Assembly: GCA_001602455.1 (NCBI GenBank)
Contig: CP012157.1
Span: 1,545,733 to 1,609,732 of the forward strand
Reading direction: 5' to 3'
Origin: Betaproteobacteria bacterium UKL13-2
GTDB lineage: Bacteria; Pseudomonadota; Gammaproteobacteria; Burkholderiales; Usitatibacteraceae
Length of the DNA stretch: 64,000 nucleotides
Part shown: positions 26,103 through 34,843 of the stretch, one piece after another
How positions within the stretch are numbered: the first letter of the stretch is position 1
How the letters are laid out: every line of letters starts with the position of its first letter
Position numbers and translations under genes: made by a program
The notes under the pieces: model-generated
Seen by the model: the letters and a program-made list of their open reading frames with translations, nothing else
What the model was told of the DNA's origin: nothing
Database searches by the model: none

Positions 26103-27896
26103 TTACTTTGGTAAGCGCTCTGTGTCGATATCCATATAGAGCCAAGGATCGTTACCGAAGGGGTGTTTTTTGTACGCCTTCACCCACGGGTGAAGCAGGA
26201 CGGTGCGCTGACGCAAGTAAAGTACCCGCCACGGATTATCGACCCAGAGCATTTGTACCATTTTTCGGTAGAGTTCAGTCCGTTCAGGGGTGTTAGGCAT
26301 GATTTTGGCGCGCTCATAAAGCGCGTCGTAAGCCGGGCGAGAGTACATGCTGTAGTTAGCGCCCCCAATGGACTTAGACCAAAACAGTTGCAGAAAATTT
26401 TCGCCATCCGGGTAGTCAGCAATCCAGCCATATGTCCACATTTGTAGCTTTCCGGCTTGGCCTTGCTTGCGCAGATCGGGCAGCTTTTCGACTTTGTTGA
26501 ACGTCATCCGGATACCAATCTCATCCATCGCCCGTTTCCAAAGTTCGTTGCGCTGCCGCTCACGAAGCACCGGGTAGGATGCTTGGTCGATGACCAGTGG
26601 TTTGCCGTCCGGCGTTTCGCGCCAACCATCGCCATCCCGATCAATATAGCCATATAGATCCAATAGTGCCTTGGCCTTTGCCGGGTTGTACTCGTGCCAA
26701 GCAGCCCGTTCATTCGTGAAACCAGCCATACCCGCAGCGATCGGTGAGTAGGCCTTGATCGATTGGCCTTTTTCGAGAATCGCGATTTCGTCTGCAACGG
26801 GATAAGCCATCGATATCGCGCGTCTGAGCGCGATACGTTCTGGCGTAAAGCCACCGACGACCGGATCTTGCGTATTGAACATGGTGTAGACCAGCCAAGC
26901 CTGCTCGTCTGGCGTTTGGGCGATGCCGAGAGCCGCAAGATTGGGTGCCACCTTGCCGCCGGGCAGCCCGATATCAGCATATACCTCCGGGATGGGGCGA
27001 AGGTAGTCGTGTTCGCTGTTCAAGAATGCCAACCATCTGGGCTGGTCTTCTTCGATGACGTTGATCTCGATTCGGTCGATGAGTGGCAGCTTTTTTCCGT
27101 TGAGGTAACTCATGATTTCGCCGTCTCTGCCAATCGGCGGGGCGATGGTCGAAAAAGTCACGTCTCGAAAATTTGGATTGCGTTCCAGCACAATCCGAGA
27201 CGAGCGACGCCAATCCTTTAGTACAAACGGGCCAGTGCCAATCGGGTTTTCGGCGACGGCACTGCCGTAGCGCTCGACCATCTCGCGTGCAAGCGCAGAC
27301 GAGGCGGGCATCGCCATGATGTAGTTTAGGTTGTAGTCAGGTTCATTTAGGCGAAGGATCAAGGTGTAGCGGTCGATGACTTCGACCCCAGGGATTGGTT
27401 TGTCGTAGTCAAATCGCCCTGATTTCTTTGCCTCAAGGGCGAGCTGGTCAAGCCCGACATACTTGCCTTCCGCGAGAAACTGCCATTGCGCCCGAACCTT
27501 GGGATCAACGAGCCGCTTGATGCTATAGGCAAAGTCATGTGCGGTCAGCTCGCGTTTTTTGCCGCCGAATACAGGATGATCCGCGAAATAAATGCCACGT
27601 TTGATGCGGAATTTGTACACGCGCCCATCGGGTGATATTTCTGGCAGCGCCTCGGCGGCGCGCGGCTGCAAGACGACTGGACGGGCAAGGTAATCATACT
27701 GAAGGAGCGAATCATAAATCGCATCGCAAAGCATGGTCGTGAATTGATCCGATTCGGCGGCACAATCAAACCCGCGCTCAGCAGAAGGGTAGGCCACACG
27801 CACCACCTTTTTCGCGTCCGCGCTAACGCTAAGCGCCGCCATTGCCATGAGACACGTTAGCAAAACAGCTTTGTAAAACCAGCGAACGTGGCGCAT
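26103..27896 (-). CDS. ABC transporter extracytoplasmic substrate-binding protein, family 5 (peptide/nickel type)
   Basis: A 597-residue periplasmic binding protein. The signal peptide is RWFYKAVLLTCLMAMAALSVSADA. The family 5 core includes LPEISPDGRVYKFRIKRGIY, LTAHDFAYSIKRLVDPKVRA, NPIGTGPFVLKDWRRSSRIV and RRAISMAYPVADEIA, ending WVKAYKKHPFGNDPWLYMDI. The reverse-oriented DppA/OppA-like fold binds oligopeptides or similar ligands. No permease or ATPase genes are adjacent, so the partner transporter is elsewhere. I chose ATG 27896; an in-frame GTG at 27926 overlaps the upstream gene. Confidence 0.9.
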   Translation of the reverse strand: MRHVRWFYKAVLLTCLMAMAALSVSADAKKVVRVAYPSAERGFDCAAESDQFTTMLCDAIYDSLLQYDYLARPVVLQPRAAEALPEISPDGRVYKFRIKRGIYFADHPVFGGKKRELTAHDFAYSIKRLVDPKVRAQWQFLAEGKYVGLDQLALEAKKSGRFDYDKPIPGVEVIDRYTLILRLNEPDYNLNYIMAMPASSALAREMVERYGSAVAENPIGTGPFVLKDWRRSSRIVLERNPNFRDVTFSTIAPPIGRDGEIMSYLNGKKLPLIDRIEINVIEEDQPRWLAFLNSEHDYLRPIPEVYADIGLPGGKVAPNLAALGIAQTPDEQAWLVYTMFNTQDPVVGGFTPERIALRRAISMAYPVADEIAILEKGQSIKAYSPIAAGMAGFTNERAAWHEYNPAKAKALLDLYGYIDRDGDGWRETPDGKPLVIDQASYPVLRERQRNELWKRAMDEIGIRMTFNKVEKLPDLRKQGQAGKLQMWTYGWIADYPDGENFLQLFWSKSIGGANYSMYSRPAYDALYERAKIMPNTPERTELYRKMVQMLWVDNPWRVLYLRQRTVLLHPWVKAYKKHPFGNDPWLYMDIDTERLPK

Positions 27897-27903
27897 GGGC
27901 GAC

Positions 27904-28365
27904 TTAGTGCAGGGTCCGTGAGACACCTTGCTCTTCGGCCACTGTGCCCTGTGGCGACAGAGATGCGTGATGCGCGATCATTCGCCATCCGTTGGGTGTC
28001 AGCGCATATATGTTGGTCGCCAAAATAGGGGCTGGCTGCATGCGTTCAGTCACCGCCGCACCCTGTTGTGCCTCGATGAAAAAAGACTCGTACACCGAGT
28101 GAATGGCGAGTGTTTGCCCTTGGTGCTTGCGGAGTTCGCTGACTTTGATGCGCATTCGAGTTGTCCCGGCACCATTCGAGAAAATTTCAGCAAAAGAGTC
28201 GCGAATCGCGCTGAGGCCAGCCAAACGAGACCCTTGGGGATGAATGCAGATGGTGTCAGGTTCGTCTGACCATACGGCCATCATGAGCTTGAGGTCACTA
28301 CGTTCGAACGCATCATAAAACGCGAGTTCGCAGTCAGCCGCTGTTGGAAATATTTTTCGTCCCAT
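27904..28365 (-). CDS. NTF2/SnoaL-like protein
   Basis: A 153-residue protein with the cone-shaped NTF2-like fold. The pattern AFYDAFERSDLKLMMAVWSD followed by ICIHPQGSRLAGLSAIRDSF is typical of DUF4440/SnoaL_3-type proteins, and GWRMIAHHASLSPQG is the usual C-terminal strand. The family includes polyketide cyclases, isomerases and many proteins of unknown role. It lies 7 bases before the binding-protein start (likely coupled) and is divergent from the pabBC gene across 47 bases. Confidence 0.8.
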   Translation of the reverse strand: MGRKIFPTAADCELAFYDAFERSDLKLMMAVWSDEPDTICIHPQGSRLAGLSAIRDSFAEIFSNGAGTTRMRIKVSELRKHQGQTLAIHSVYESFFIEAQQGAAVTERMQPAPILATNIYALTPNGWRMIAHHASLSPQGTVAEEQGVSRTLH

Positions 28366-28412
28366 ATCGTTTTCGATTATATAGGTGCGGCGCGTACGCC
28401 TAGAATATCGGC

Positions 28413-30188
28413 ATGACAATTTGCTGTGAAATTGACTTCCCGCTGTTGCCAACCCTCTCCGACGAAGAACGTGTTCGGTATCGGTTTGCCGAGCCGGTCA
28501 TGGTCCATGTTGCCAATACACCACGCGACGTTCGCGGCGTGCTCGACGCCGTGAGTCGTGCCAGCCAGCGTGGTCACTGGTGCGTGGGATTTGTCGCTCA
28601 CGAGGCCGCACCTGCTTTCGATGTCGCACTCGTCACAAAGCAAGGAGACGGTGCGCCATTGGCATGGTTTGCCGAGTTCAGCGCGCCTGTTTTGATGACA
28701 GACCCAGTCGAGGCCAAGGCCTTCGGCGCAGCGCTGGCGGGTGACCCTGGATTTAGTCTTGCGGAGTGGCGGCCAGATACCTCACGAGAGGAGTTTGCCC
28801 GCTGCGTCGAAATGATCCGTGCGGACATCCGCAACGGCCGCTTCTACCAAGTCAACTACACCACACGCCTGAAGTCGACATTTAGCGGAAATGCGGAATT
28901 TTTCTACCGCGCACTACAGGCGGCGCAGCCGCGCGGATACCATGCGTTCATCGATGCGGGGACGTTTCAGCTTTTGTCGGTATCGCCTGAGCTGTTTTTC
29001 TCGCTGCGCGATGGTGTTGTCACCACCCAGCCGATGAAGGGTACGGCACCACGGGGGGATTCGCCACAGGAAGATGCTGCCCTAGCCGATGTGCTGACCC
29101 GCTCGCCTAAAGAGCGGGCTGAAAACCTGATGATCGTCGATCTGTTGCGTAACGACCTATCGCGCATCGCGATGCCGAATTCGGTTGAAGTCCCGCACCT
29201 GTTTTCATTGCACGCATTACCCTCTGTCTGGTCGATGACTTCTACTGTTCGGGCAAATATCCGACCGAGCCTGACGCTCTACGACATATTCGCCGCTTTG
29301 TTCCCGTGCGGCTCTGTCACAGGTGCGCCAAAGATCGAGGCGATGCGTGCGATTCGCGACTTGGAAGCCGCGCCGCGAGGGGCTTACTGCGGTGCTATCG
29401 GTATTGTGACGCCCACGGGTACTGCGTGTTTCAATGTCGGTATCCGTAGTGTCTGGATTGAGGGCGGTGGGCAGGATCGATTGGCGACCTTCGGTGTCGG
29501 CAGCGGAATTACCTTTGAGTCAACGGTTGAAGGCGAGTCAGCCGAGTTAGTCTATAAGTCAAGATTTGTTCAGCGTGCGTCAACGCCATTTTCCTTGTTT
29601 GAGACCATTCATTTAGCCAGTGGAGCGATGCCCGCATTAGCGCTTCATTTGGCGAGGATGGCAAAATCAGCGCGGCACTTCCGCTTTCAGTTTGATGAGC
29701 GTGCGGCACGCCTCCTTCTGTCGCACGAGGCGGCGACTCGACCTGAAGGCGAGTTTCGCGTCAAGCTGATCAGTCATGCAGATGGTCGCTTGTCGTGCGA
29801 AGTCAATCCGCTGAATCGCTTGCCGGAATCGATGGTGGTGTCGCTCGCCAAGACCTGCGTCTCAAGTGCAGATGAGTTTCTGCGGCACAAAACCACAAGA
29901 CGCGAGACCTACGAGCGACATGCCCCACCTGCGGGGGGGTGGGATACGCTGTTGTGGAATGAACGCGGCGAATTGACTGAATTTACGCGCGCCAATCTCG
30001 TTCTGGATCTTGACGGACGACGGGTGACACCGCCGTTGTTGTGCGGGTTGCTGAACGGAACGATGCGTGAATCGCTGCTTGCTGGGGGTGAGGTGACTGA
30101 GCTTGTCTTGACCCGGCACGATCTGGCTCGCGCCACGAAGGTGTGGTGGGTCAATAGTCTGCGAGGCGAGTTGCAAGTAAGCATATGA
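28413..30188 (+). CDS. pabB: Fused aminodeoxychorismate synthase component I and aminodeoxychorismate lyase (PabB-PabC)
   Basis: A 591-residue fusion. Residues 1-390 or so are a chorismate-binding domain: ADIRNGRFYQVNYTTRLKST, the PabB-type active-site lysine motif PMKGTAPRG (PIAGT in TrpE), and CGSVTGAPKIEAMRAIRDLE, FGVGSGITFEST. Residues from about 395 form a class IV PLP fold-type lyase: SLFETIHLASGAMPALALHL, RHKTTRRETYERHAPP with the likely PLP lysine, and WNERGELTEFTRANLVLD. Together they turn chorismate (with ammonia from PabA elsewhere) into p-aminobenzoate for folate. It is followed by two other folate/C1 genes on the same strand. Confidence 0.93.
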   Translation: MTICCEIDFPLLPTLSDEERVRYRFAEPVMVHVANTPRDVRGVLDAVSRASQRGHWCVGFVAHEAAPAFDVALVTKQGDGAPLAWFAEFSAPVLMTDPVEAKAFGAALAGDPGFSLAEWRPDTSREEFARCVEMIRADIRNGRFYQVNYTTRLKSTFSGNAEFFYRALQAAQPRGYHAFIDAGTFQLLSVSPELFFSLRDGVVTTQPMKGTAPRGDSPQEDAALADVLTRSPKERAENLMIVDLLRNDLSRIAMPNSVEVPHLFSLHALPSVWSMTSTVRANIRPSLTLYDIFAALFPCGSVTGAPKIEAMRAIRDLEAAPRGAYCGAIGIVTPTGTACFNVGIRSVWIEGGGQDRLATFGVGSGITFESTVEGESAELVYKSRFVQRASTPFSLFETIHLASGAMPALALHLARMAKSARHFRFQFDERAARLLLSHEAATRPEGEFRVKLISHADGRLSCEVNPLNRLPESMVVSLAKTCVSSADEFLRHKTTRRETYERHAPPAGGWDTLLWNERGELTEFTRANLVLDLDGRRVTPPLLCGLLNGTMRESLLAGGEVTELVLTRHDLARATKVWWVNSLRGELQVSI

Positions 30189-30239
30189 GATTGGTCGAGC
30201 TTGAGATGCCGATGCCGCTAAGCCGACTAGAATGGTGGC

Positions 30240-30902
30240 ATGATAAATCCTGAGGTCACAGAACTGCCTGATCTGCCTGATCTGCCTCATCTGCCTGATG
30301 AGGTCACGCGGGCAAAGCGTGCGTTACGCCATCGCGTCCTCCAATTGCGCGACCACATGAGCGCCGAACAACGAGCGGCGGATTCTGCGCGATGTGTTGA
30401 GCGCCTGCTTGACCTTGATGACTACCGTCATGCGCAGATTGTGCTGAGTTACATGGGGTTCGGGTCGGAGATTATGACCCTGCCGTTGTTCGATTTGATG
30501 CGAAAAGCCGGTAAATCCATTGCGCTGCCGCGTATGCTGCCGCCTGCCAGCGGTCAACCATCCCGCTTGAGCCTGCATCGGGTTGATGCGGTATCAGCGC
30601 TGGTTGCAGGGCGCTGGGGCATTGGTGAGCCGACGCCTCAAGCCCCGATTGTCGATGTGTCGTCGTTAGATTTGATTGTGATTCCCGGGGTCGCGTTTGA
30701 CCTGCGTGCGGGTCGGCTTGGCTACGGCAAGGGATACTATGATCACTTGCTCGGCACAAGGCATTTGCAACATCGTCCCCACGCGGCAATTGTCGCGCTC
30801 GCATTTGATTGTCAGGTCGTCGATCAAGTCCCGATCACGGCTCGGGACGAGAAAATTGATGTGCTCATCACCCCTACACAATTCTTCGATTTCAGAACAT
30901 GA
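30240..30902 (+). CDS. 5-formyltetrahydrofolate cyclo-ligase
   Basis: A 220-residue enzyme (YgfA/Fau/MTHFS) converting 5-formyl-THF to 5,10-methenyl-THF with ATP. The landmarks are [36 protein letters not shown] and the nucleotide/substrate loop [14 protein letters not shown], followed by the C-terminal [16 protein letters not shown]. The N-terminus has a short unusual [13 protein letters not shown] repeat encoded by tandem CTGATCTGC units (30266-30299). It overlaps folD by 4 bases. Confidence 0.92.
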   Translation: MINPEVTELPDLPDLPHLPDEVTRAKRALRHRVLQLRDHMSAEQRAADSARCVERLLDLDDYRHAQIVLSYMGFGSEIMTLPLFDLMRKAGKSIALPRMLPPASGQPSRLSLHRVDAVSALVAGRWGIGEPTPQAPIVDVSSLDLIVIPGVAFDLRAGRLGYGKGYYDHLLGTRHLQHRPHAAIVALAFDCQVVDQVPITARDEKIDVLITPTQFFDFRT

Positions 30903-31780
30903 CTGCAAAAATCATTGACGGTAAAGTAATTTCCGATTTTTTTCGGGCGGAGTACAAGCGCCGTGTAGACCGCTTGGCGTCCAGTGGTATTCGGCCTGGC
31001 CTCGCCGTGGTGATCGTTGGCGATGATCCTGCATCGCAGGTGTATGTTCGCAATAAGGCGAAGGCGTGCGAATCGATCGGTATGTATTCCGAAGTACATC
31101 CGTTGCCGTCTACGACGAGTCAGGCTGCGCTCACAGCGTTCGTCGAAACGCTAAACGCTCGCCCTGAAATTCATGGCATTTTGGTGCAACTGCCCTTGCC
31201 CAAAGGATTGGATGATCGCGCCGTCATTGAGGCAATTGCAGCCGAGAAGGACGTTGATGGGTTTCACTATGCCAATATGGGAGCATTGGTCATTGATGAG
31301 AGCCCATATCCGCCATGCACCCCCTATGGTGTGATGAAGATGCTCGAGTACGAGGGTATCACCATTGAAGGTAAGCACGCGGTGATTATTGGGCGCTCTA
31401 ATATTGTGGGCAAACCACAGGCTATGTTGTTGTTGAAGGCTGGTGCAACCGTGACGGTATGCCACTCCAAGACGCAGGATCTTCCTGCCTTTTGCCGATC
31501 CGCGGATATTCTGGTGGCCGCGGTGGGGCGGCCCAATTTTGTAGAAGGTCATTGGATCAAACCGGGTGCCGTCGTGATTGATGTTGGGATTAACCGCCTA
31601 CCCGACGGCAAGCTGTGCGGAGATGTTGACTACCATTCGGCTGCCGAAGTTGCCTCCGCCATTACCCCTGTCCCAGGCGGGGTGGGGCCGATGACCATCA
31701 CGATGTTGCTCGGCAATACACTACACGCGGCCGAGGCCACGTTACCAAATGCAGTGGGAATGGAGACACGGCTTGCGTAA
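30899..31780 (+). CDS. folD: FolD methylenetetrahydrofolate dehydrogenase/cyclohydrolase
   Basis: A 293-residue bifunctional enzyme interconverting methylene-, methenyl- and 10-formyl-THF with NADP. It carries [17 protein letters not shown] (active-site lysine), [33 protein letters not shown] and the nucleotide-binding [15 protein letters not shown], then [20 protein letters not shown]. Length is standard. It directly follows the cyclo-ligase gene with an ATGA overlap: a coherent one-carbon operon. Confidence 0.96.
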   Translation: MTAKIIDGKVISDFFRAEYKRRVDRLASSGIRPGLAVVIVGDDPASQVYVRNKAKACESIGMYSEVHPLPSTTSQAALTAFVETLNARPEIHGILVQLPLPKGLDDRAVIEAIAAEKDVDGFHYANMGALVIDESPYPPCTPYGVMKMLEYEGITIEGKHAVIIGRSNIVGKPQAMLLLKAGATVTVCHSKTQDLPAFCRSADILVAAVGRPNFVEGHWIKPGAVVIDVGINRLPDGKLCGDVDYHSAAEVASAITPVPGGVGPMTITMLLGNTLHAAEATLPNAVGMETRLA

Positions 31781-32615
31781 TGATGATGTCGCCTGCCACG
31801 GCAGCATTGATGATCACCGCATTCACGTCACCGAATGGGGTGCGGTTGAGAATCCGAACGTCTTGATCTGTGTTCATGGCCTCACACGTTGTGGCCGTGA
31901 TTTTGATGTACTCGCACAGCGCTTGTCGGATCGCTATCGCGTGCTGTGTCCAGATATCGCTGGTCGTGGATTGTCTGACTGGTTGAACAACAAAGCAGAC
32001 TACAACTATCCGCAATATGTGTCGGACATGGTTCGCGTGATCGCGAAGACCGGACAAAAGACCGTGCATTGGGTGGGCACCTCAATGGGTGGCATCATTG
32101 GTATGTTGCTCGCTGCGCAGCCCAACTCGCCCATCACGCGGCTGGTCATCAACGATATTGGTTCGTTTATTCCGAAGGCAGCTCTACAGCGAATTGGCAC
32201 CTACGTTGGCGGCTATCCTGAATTTGATTCAATCAACGCCGCCGTTCAAGCCGTCCGAGCGGTGAGTCCGTTCGGACCGTTGTCGGATCAGCAATGGCAT
32301 GACCTCACCGTGCCACTGGTTTGCCAAAACACAGCGGGGAAGTGGCATTTTCGCTACGATCCTGCCATTGGTGGCGCGTTCAAAGAAGGCGAAATTGGGG
32401 ATGTTGATCTGTCCGAGTTCTGGAATGCGATTCGGTGTCCTGTGCTGGTCACGCGAGGTGAAGACTCTGACCTGTTGCTGAAATCGACCTTTGATGCAAT
32501 GTGTCAAAAACCGTTAGTGCGAGGTGTCACCTTTGCGCAGACGGGCCATGCGCCGATGTTTCAGGACGATGCGTCTATTGGGCTTGTGCGCGAATTTTTG
32601 CTCGCCACCACTTAG
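31749..32615 (+). CDS. Alpha/beta-fold hydrolase
   Basis: A 288-residue protein. The oxyanion segment is [15 protein letters not shown]. The nucleophile elbow is [15 protein letters not shown], the acid is in [12 protein letters not shown], and the catalytic His is in [10 protein letters not shown]. The substrate is unknown. The start is ambiguous: ATG 31749 overlaps folD by 32 bases, while TTG 31773 has GGAGA upstream and removes most of the overlap. The stop overlaps the convergent amidase stop by 4 bases. Confidence 0.85.
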   Translation: MQWEWRHGLRNDDVACHGSIDDHRIHVTEWGAVENPNVLICVHGLTRCGRDFDVLAQRLSDRYRVLCPDIAGRGLSDWLNNKADYNYPQYVSDMVRVIAKTGQKTVHWVGTSMGGIIGMLLAAQPNSPITRLVINDIGSFIPKAALQRIGTYVGGYPEFDSINAAVQAVRAVSPFGPLSDQQWHDLTVPLVCQNTAGKWHFRYDPAIGGAFKEGEIGDVDLSEFWNAIRCPVLVTRGEDSDLLLKSTFDAMCQKPLVRGVTFAQTGHAPMFQDDASIGLVREFLLATT

Positions 32616-33949
32616 GCGATCGGCGGGAATCGAATCGTTCTTTCGAGCTTCTGCTCGACCCACATCGCCGTCTCAATGAGCTGTTGGTCTCGTCCCCAGT
32701 CCGCGATTAGCTGAATGCCCAGCGGTAGACCATTTGCTGAGAAAGTCTGCGGCAGCGTGATTGCGGGCGCCCCGAGCACTGAGAATGGGATGCAGAACTT
32801 TGCATCGCCCGTATTAGTCAGGCCGCTGGGCGCTTCGCCTGCCGCTGGCGCAGTCAACACGGCGTCGAAGGTGGCAAGGAGTGCCGAAAATGAGCGCGCT
32901 AGGATTGACTGTTGTTGTTTCGCGCGGATGTAGGCGGCAGATGTAACCTGCTTGCCACGCACGATCATGTCGATGATGTGTTGGCTGACACGAATAGGCG
33001 ACTCGGTGGCAAAGCGTTCGTTGACTTGGCTACCCTCGGCGTCGCAGAGGGTGTTCGCAACCTGCCAAATTGCATCGAAGTCAGCAGTCAGTTTCAAGGT
33101 CTCAACGATTGCGCCAGCGGCGCGTAGTGTGTTCGCCGTGTTTTCGAGCGTCGCATACTGCTCAACTGACATATCTCCCCACGCCGACGTGTCGAGTCGT
33201 GCGATGCGAGGTGGCGTTGTCCGAATGTCGGACGGCCAAGTATGGGTGGGCTTTTCGTGACGGTAAAAATCGCTGTTGTCTTGGGCAAACAGTACATCGG
33301 CAACAAGCGCGGCGTCGGCCACTGATCGAGCGAGCACCCCGACATGATCGAGGCTGTGTGCCACTGGGTAGATGCCGGTTCGCGGGATGCTGCCAAAACT
33401 CGGCTTGAAACCCACAACACCACAGTAGGCAGCCGGACGAATGGCCGAGCCGAAGGTTTGCGTTCCTAACGCCGCCGGCACGCACCCGAGCGCGACCGCA
33501 GCGGCTGAGCCACTCGAAGAACCCCCGGGGGTGTGGGACAACTTCCATGGGTTTCGCGTTTTTGCCGCTTGGCGCCAAGCAAACTCGGTTGTGGCGGTTT
33601 TGCCAAAAATGACGGCACCTTCGCGCTTAAGCTGCTCGACGACCCACGCGGATTGAGAAGGAACATAACCTTTGAATGCGGCAGAGCCCATTTCGGTCGG
33701 CACGCCGGCCGTTGCGATGATGTCCTTGATACCGAGGGGAAGTCCGGCAAGGCGCCCGGGCACTTGCGCACAGAGCGAGGCTTCGAGCTGTTGAAGAACG
33801 TACTGCGGGTCAAAGTAGGCAAAGGCGTGGAGGTGGGGCTCGACGGCGCGTGTACGGGCAATACAACTCTCAATGTATTCACGCGCAGAGTATTCGCCCG
33901 CTTGAATCGCCTCTTGCGCCTCGATGAGGCCGTGCTGAAATGGTTTCAC
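32612..33949 (-). CDS. Amidase signature family enzyme
   Basis: A 445-residue amidase. The Ser-Ser-Lys triad is visible: Lys in LAGLPLGIKDIIATAG, the Gly/Ser-rich HTPGGSSSGSAAAVALG and the nucleophile region TQTFGSAIRPAAYCGVVGFK. It is related to AtzF/GatA-like amidases but has no sign of a tRNA-dependent partner, so it is probably a stand-alone amidohydrolase of unknown substrate. The start is GTG 33949 with a weak ribosome site. It is convergent with, and overlaps by 4 bases, the alpha/beta hydrolase gene. Confidence 0.9.
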   Translation of the reverse strand: MKPFQHGLIEAQEAIQAGEYSAREYIESCIARTRAVEPHLHAFAYFDPQYVLQQLEASLCAQVPGRLAGLPLGIKDIIATAGVPTEMGSAAFKGYVPSQSAWVVEQLKREGAVIFGKTATTEFAWRQAAKTRNPWKLSHTPGGSSSGSAAAVALGCVPAALGTQTFGSAIRPAAYCGVVGFKPSFGSIPRTGIYPVAHSLDHVGVLARSVADAALVADVLFAQDNSDFYRHEKPTHTWPSDIRTTPPRIARLDTSAWGDMSVEQYATLENTANTLRAAGAIVETLKLTADFDAIWQVANTLCDAEGSQVNERFATESPIRVSQHIIDMIVRGKQVTSAAYIRAKQQQSILARSFSALLATFDAVLTAPAAGEAPSGLTNTGDAKFCIPFSVLGAPAITLPQTFSANGLPLGIQLIADWGRDQQLIETAMWVEQKLERTIRFPPIA

Positions 33950-34003
33950 CCGTTTATTTTATCGCCAGCCGGCCGCCAACGCGACGTTCGCTTCGACCGC
34001 GAA

Positions 34004-34453
34004 CTACTTGCCACGCTGCCGCTTTCCTTGAAGTTCCTTCTCGCGTTCGAGGTGCCGTTCAATCCGCTCAGCTTCGCTATCAGCTTCGCGAAACATCATC
34101 GGATAGGCTCCCTTTAGGTAAGCCCACTCGCGGTGCTGAAAGTGGCTTCGCATCTGGATCAGCGTTTGAAGGTCGCGCATTCCACGAAGCTCCAACATGT
34201 GCGAGCCCATCAATTCGCGTAACCGATTCTCACATGCGATTTGAAGCTGTCGCAGACCACGAATTTCATTTTGCCGCGAGACGACATCTCCACGCATATC
34301 GAGTAGCGACAAATGCACAACATCACGCATGCGTGCAGCCTGCCGGACTTTGGTCATTCGGTACTTGCATTCGAGCTCAAGTATGGCAACCTGTTCGGTT
34401 AGCGTCGGGTCAGATGGTGGCGGGGCGCTGGTTTGAGTGGAATCATTTTTCAC
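34004..34453 (-). CDS. Hypothetical charged helical protein
   Basis: A 149-residue protein I do not recognise. It is strongly charged and should be almost wholly helical: EQVAILELECKYRMTKVRQA, then RQNEIRGLRQLQIACENRLR and AERIERHLEREKELQGKRQR, with heptad-like Leu spacing suggestive of coiled coil. There is no signal or membrane segment. It lies 54 bases upstream of the amidase gene on the same strand. The frame on the other strand in this region is less plausible. Family A element A4 lies just upstream and may have altered its promoter. Confidence 0.5.
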   Translation of the reverse strand: MKNDSTQTSAPPPSDPTLTEQVAILELECKYRMTKVRQAARMRDVVHLSLLDMRGDVVSRQNEIRGLRQLQIACENRLRELMGSHMLELRGMRDLQTLIQMRSHFQHREWAYLKGAYPMMFREADSEAERIERHLEREKELQGKRQRGK

Positions 34454-34506
34454 AACGGCATTATCCTAGAATTACCGCCGCGGGTCGCCTAGCCTGACCG
34501 TTTTTT

Positions 34507-34640
34507 GGGCACTTCTCGAAACCGTCGCGAGCGGGCGAAGTTCGTGCCGACGGGTTTGGCAAACACGGGACACGTACCCAGTGTACGGCGAGCACCGCAG
34601 GCGCGAAATTCGCCCACGCAGCAGGTTTGTAGAAATTCCC
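34507..34640. repeat. Family A non-autonomous element, copy A4 (134 bp, duplication TTTT)
   Basis: It begins GGGCACTTCTCGAAACCGTC and ends GTTTGTAGAAATTCCC, flanked by TTTT on both sides (34503-34506 and 34641-34644). The interior is nearly the same as A3 over its whole length (GCGGGCGAAGTTCGTGCCGA, CACGGGACACGTACCCAGTG). It sits in the divergent region between the hypothetical gene and ettA, next to a family C end (TAGCCTGACC at 34490). Confidence 0.87.
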
Positions 34641-34644
34641 TTTT

Positions 34645-34712
34645 AGGAAAGTCGCCATTCGGCGGTCGTTTTCAGCCGTTTTGCGCTGAAAACGCCCGTG
34701 GATAAAGGAGTT
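34645..34712. repeat. Family B palindromic repeat, copy B3
   Basis: GGCGGTCGTTTTCAGC pairs with GCTGAAAACGCCCG to form a hairpin. GTGGATAAAGGAGTTTT is shared with B2. It follows element A4 directly, as in the other A-B pairs. Confidence 0.6.
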
Positions 34713-34843
34713 TTAATTTTTATCCTCGACCGGGTGTAGGAGCTTGGGTGTGGGGGGTAGGGGGTTTGTACTGCTAGATCGGCGCGAGTCACCGCTGACT
34801 GGCAAAATAGCGCCTCACGGAAATAACTGATTGAAAGCGGCAA

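Noticed and set aside
33533-34117. A 194-codon plus-strand frame over the amidase start
   Set aside because: Mostly antisense to the amidase gene, which has a complete signature; the translation has no recognisable domain.
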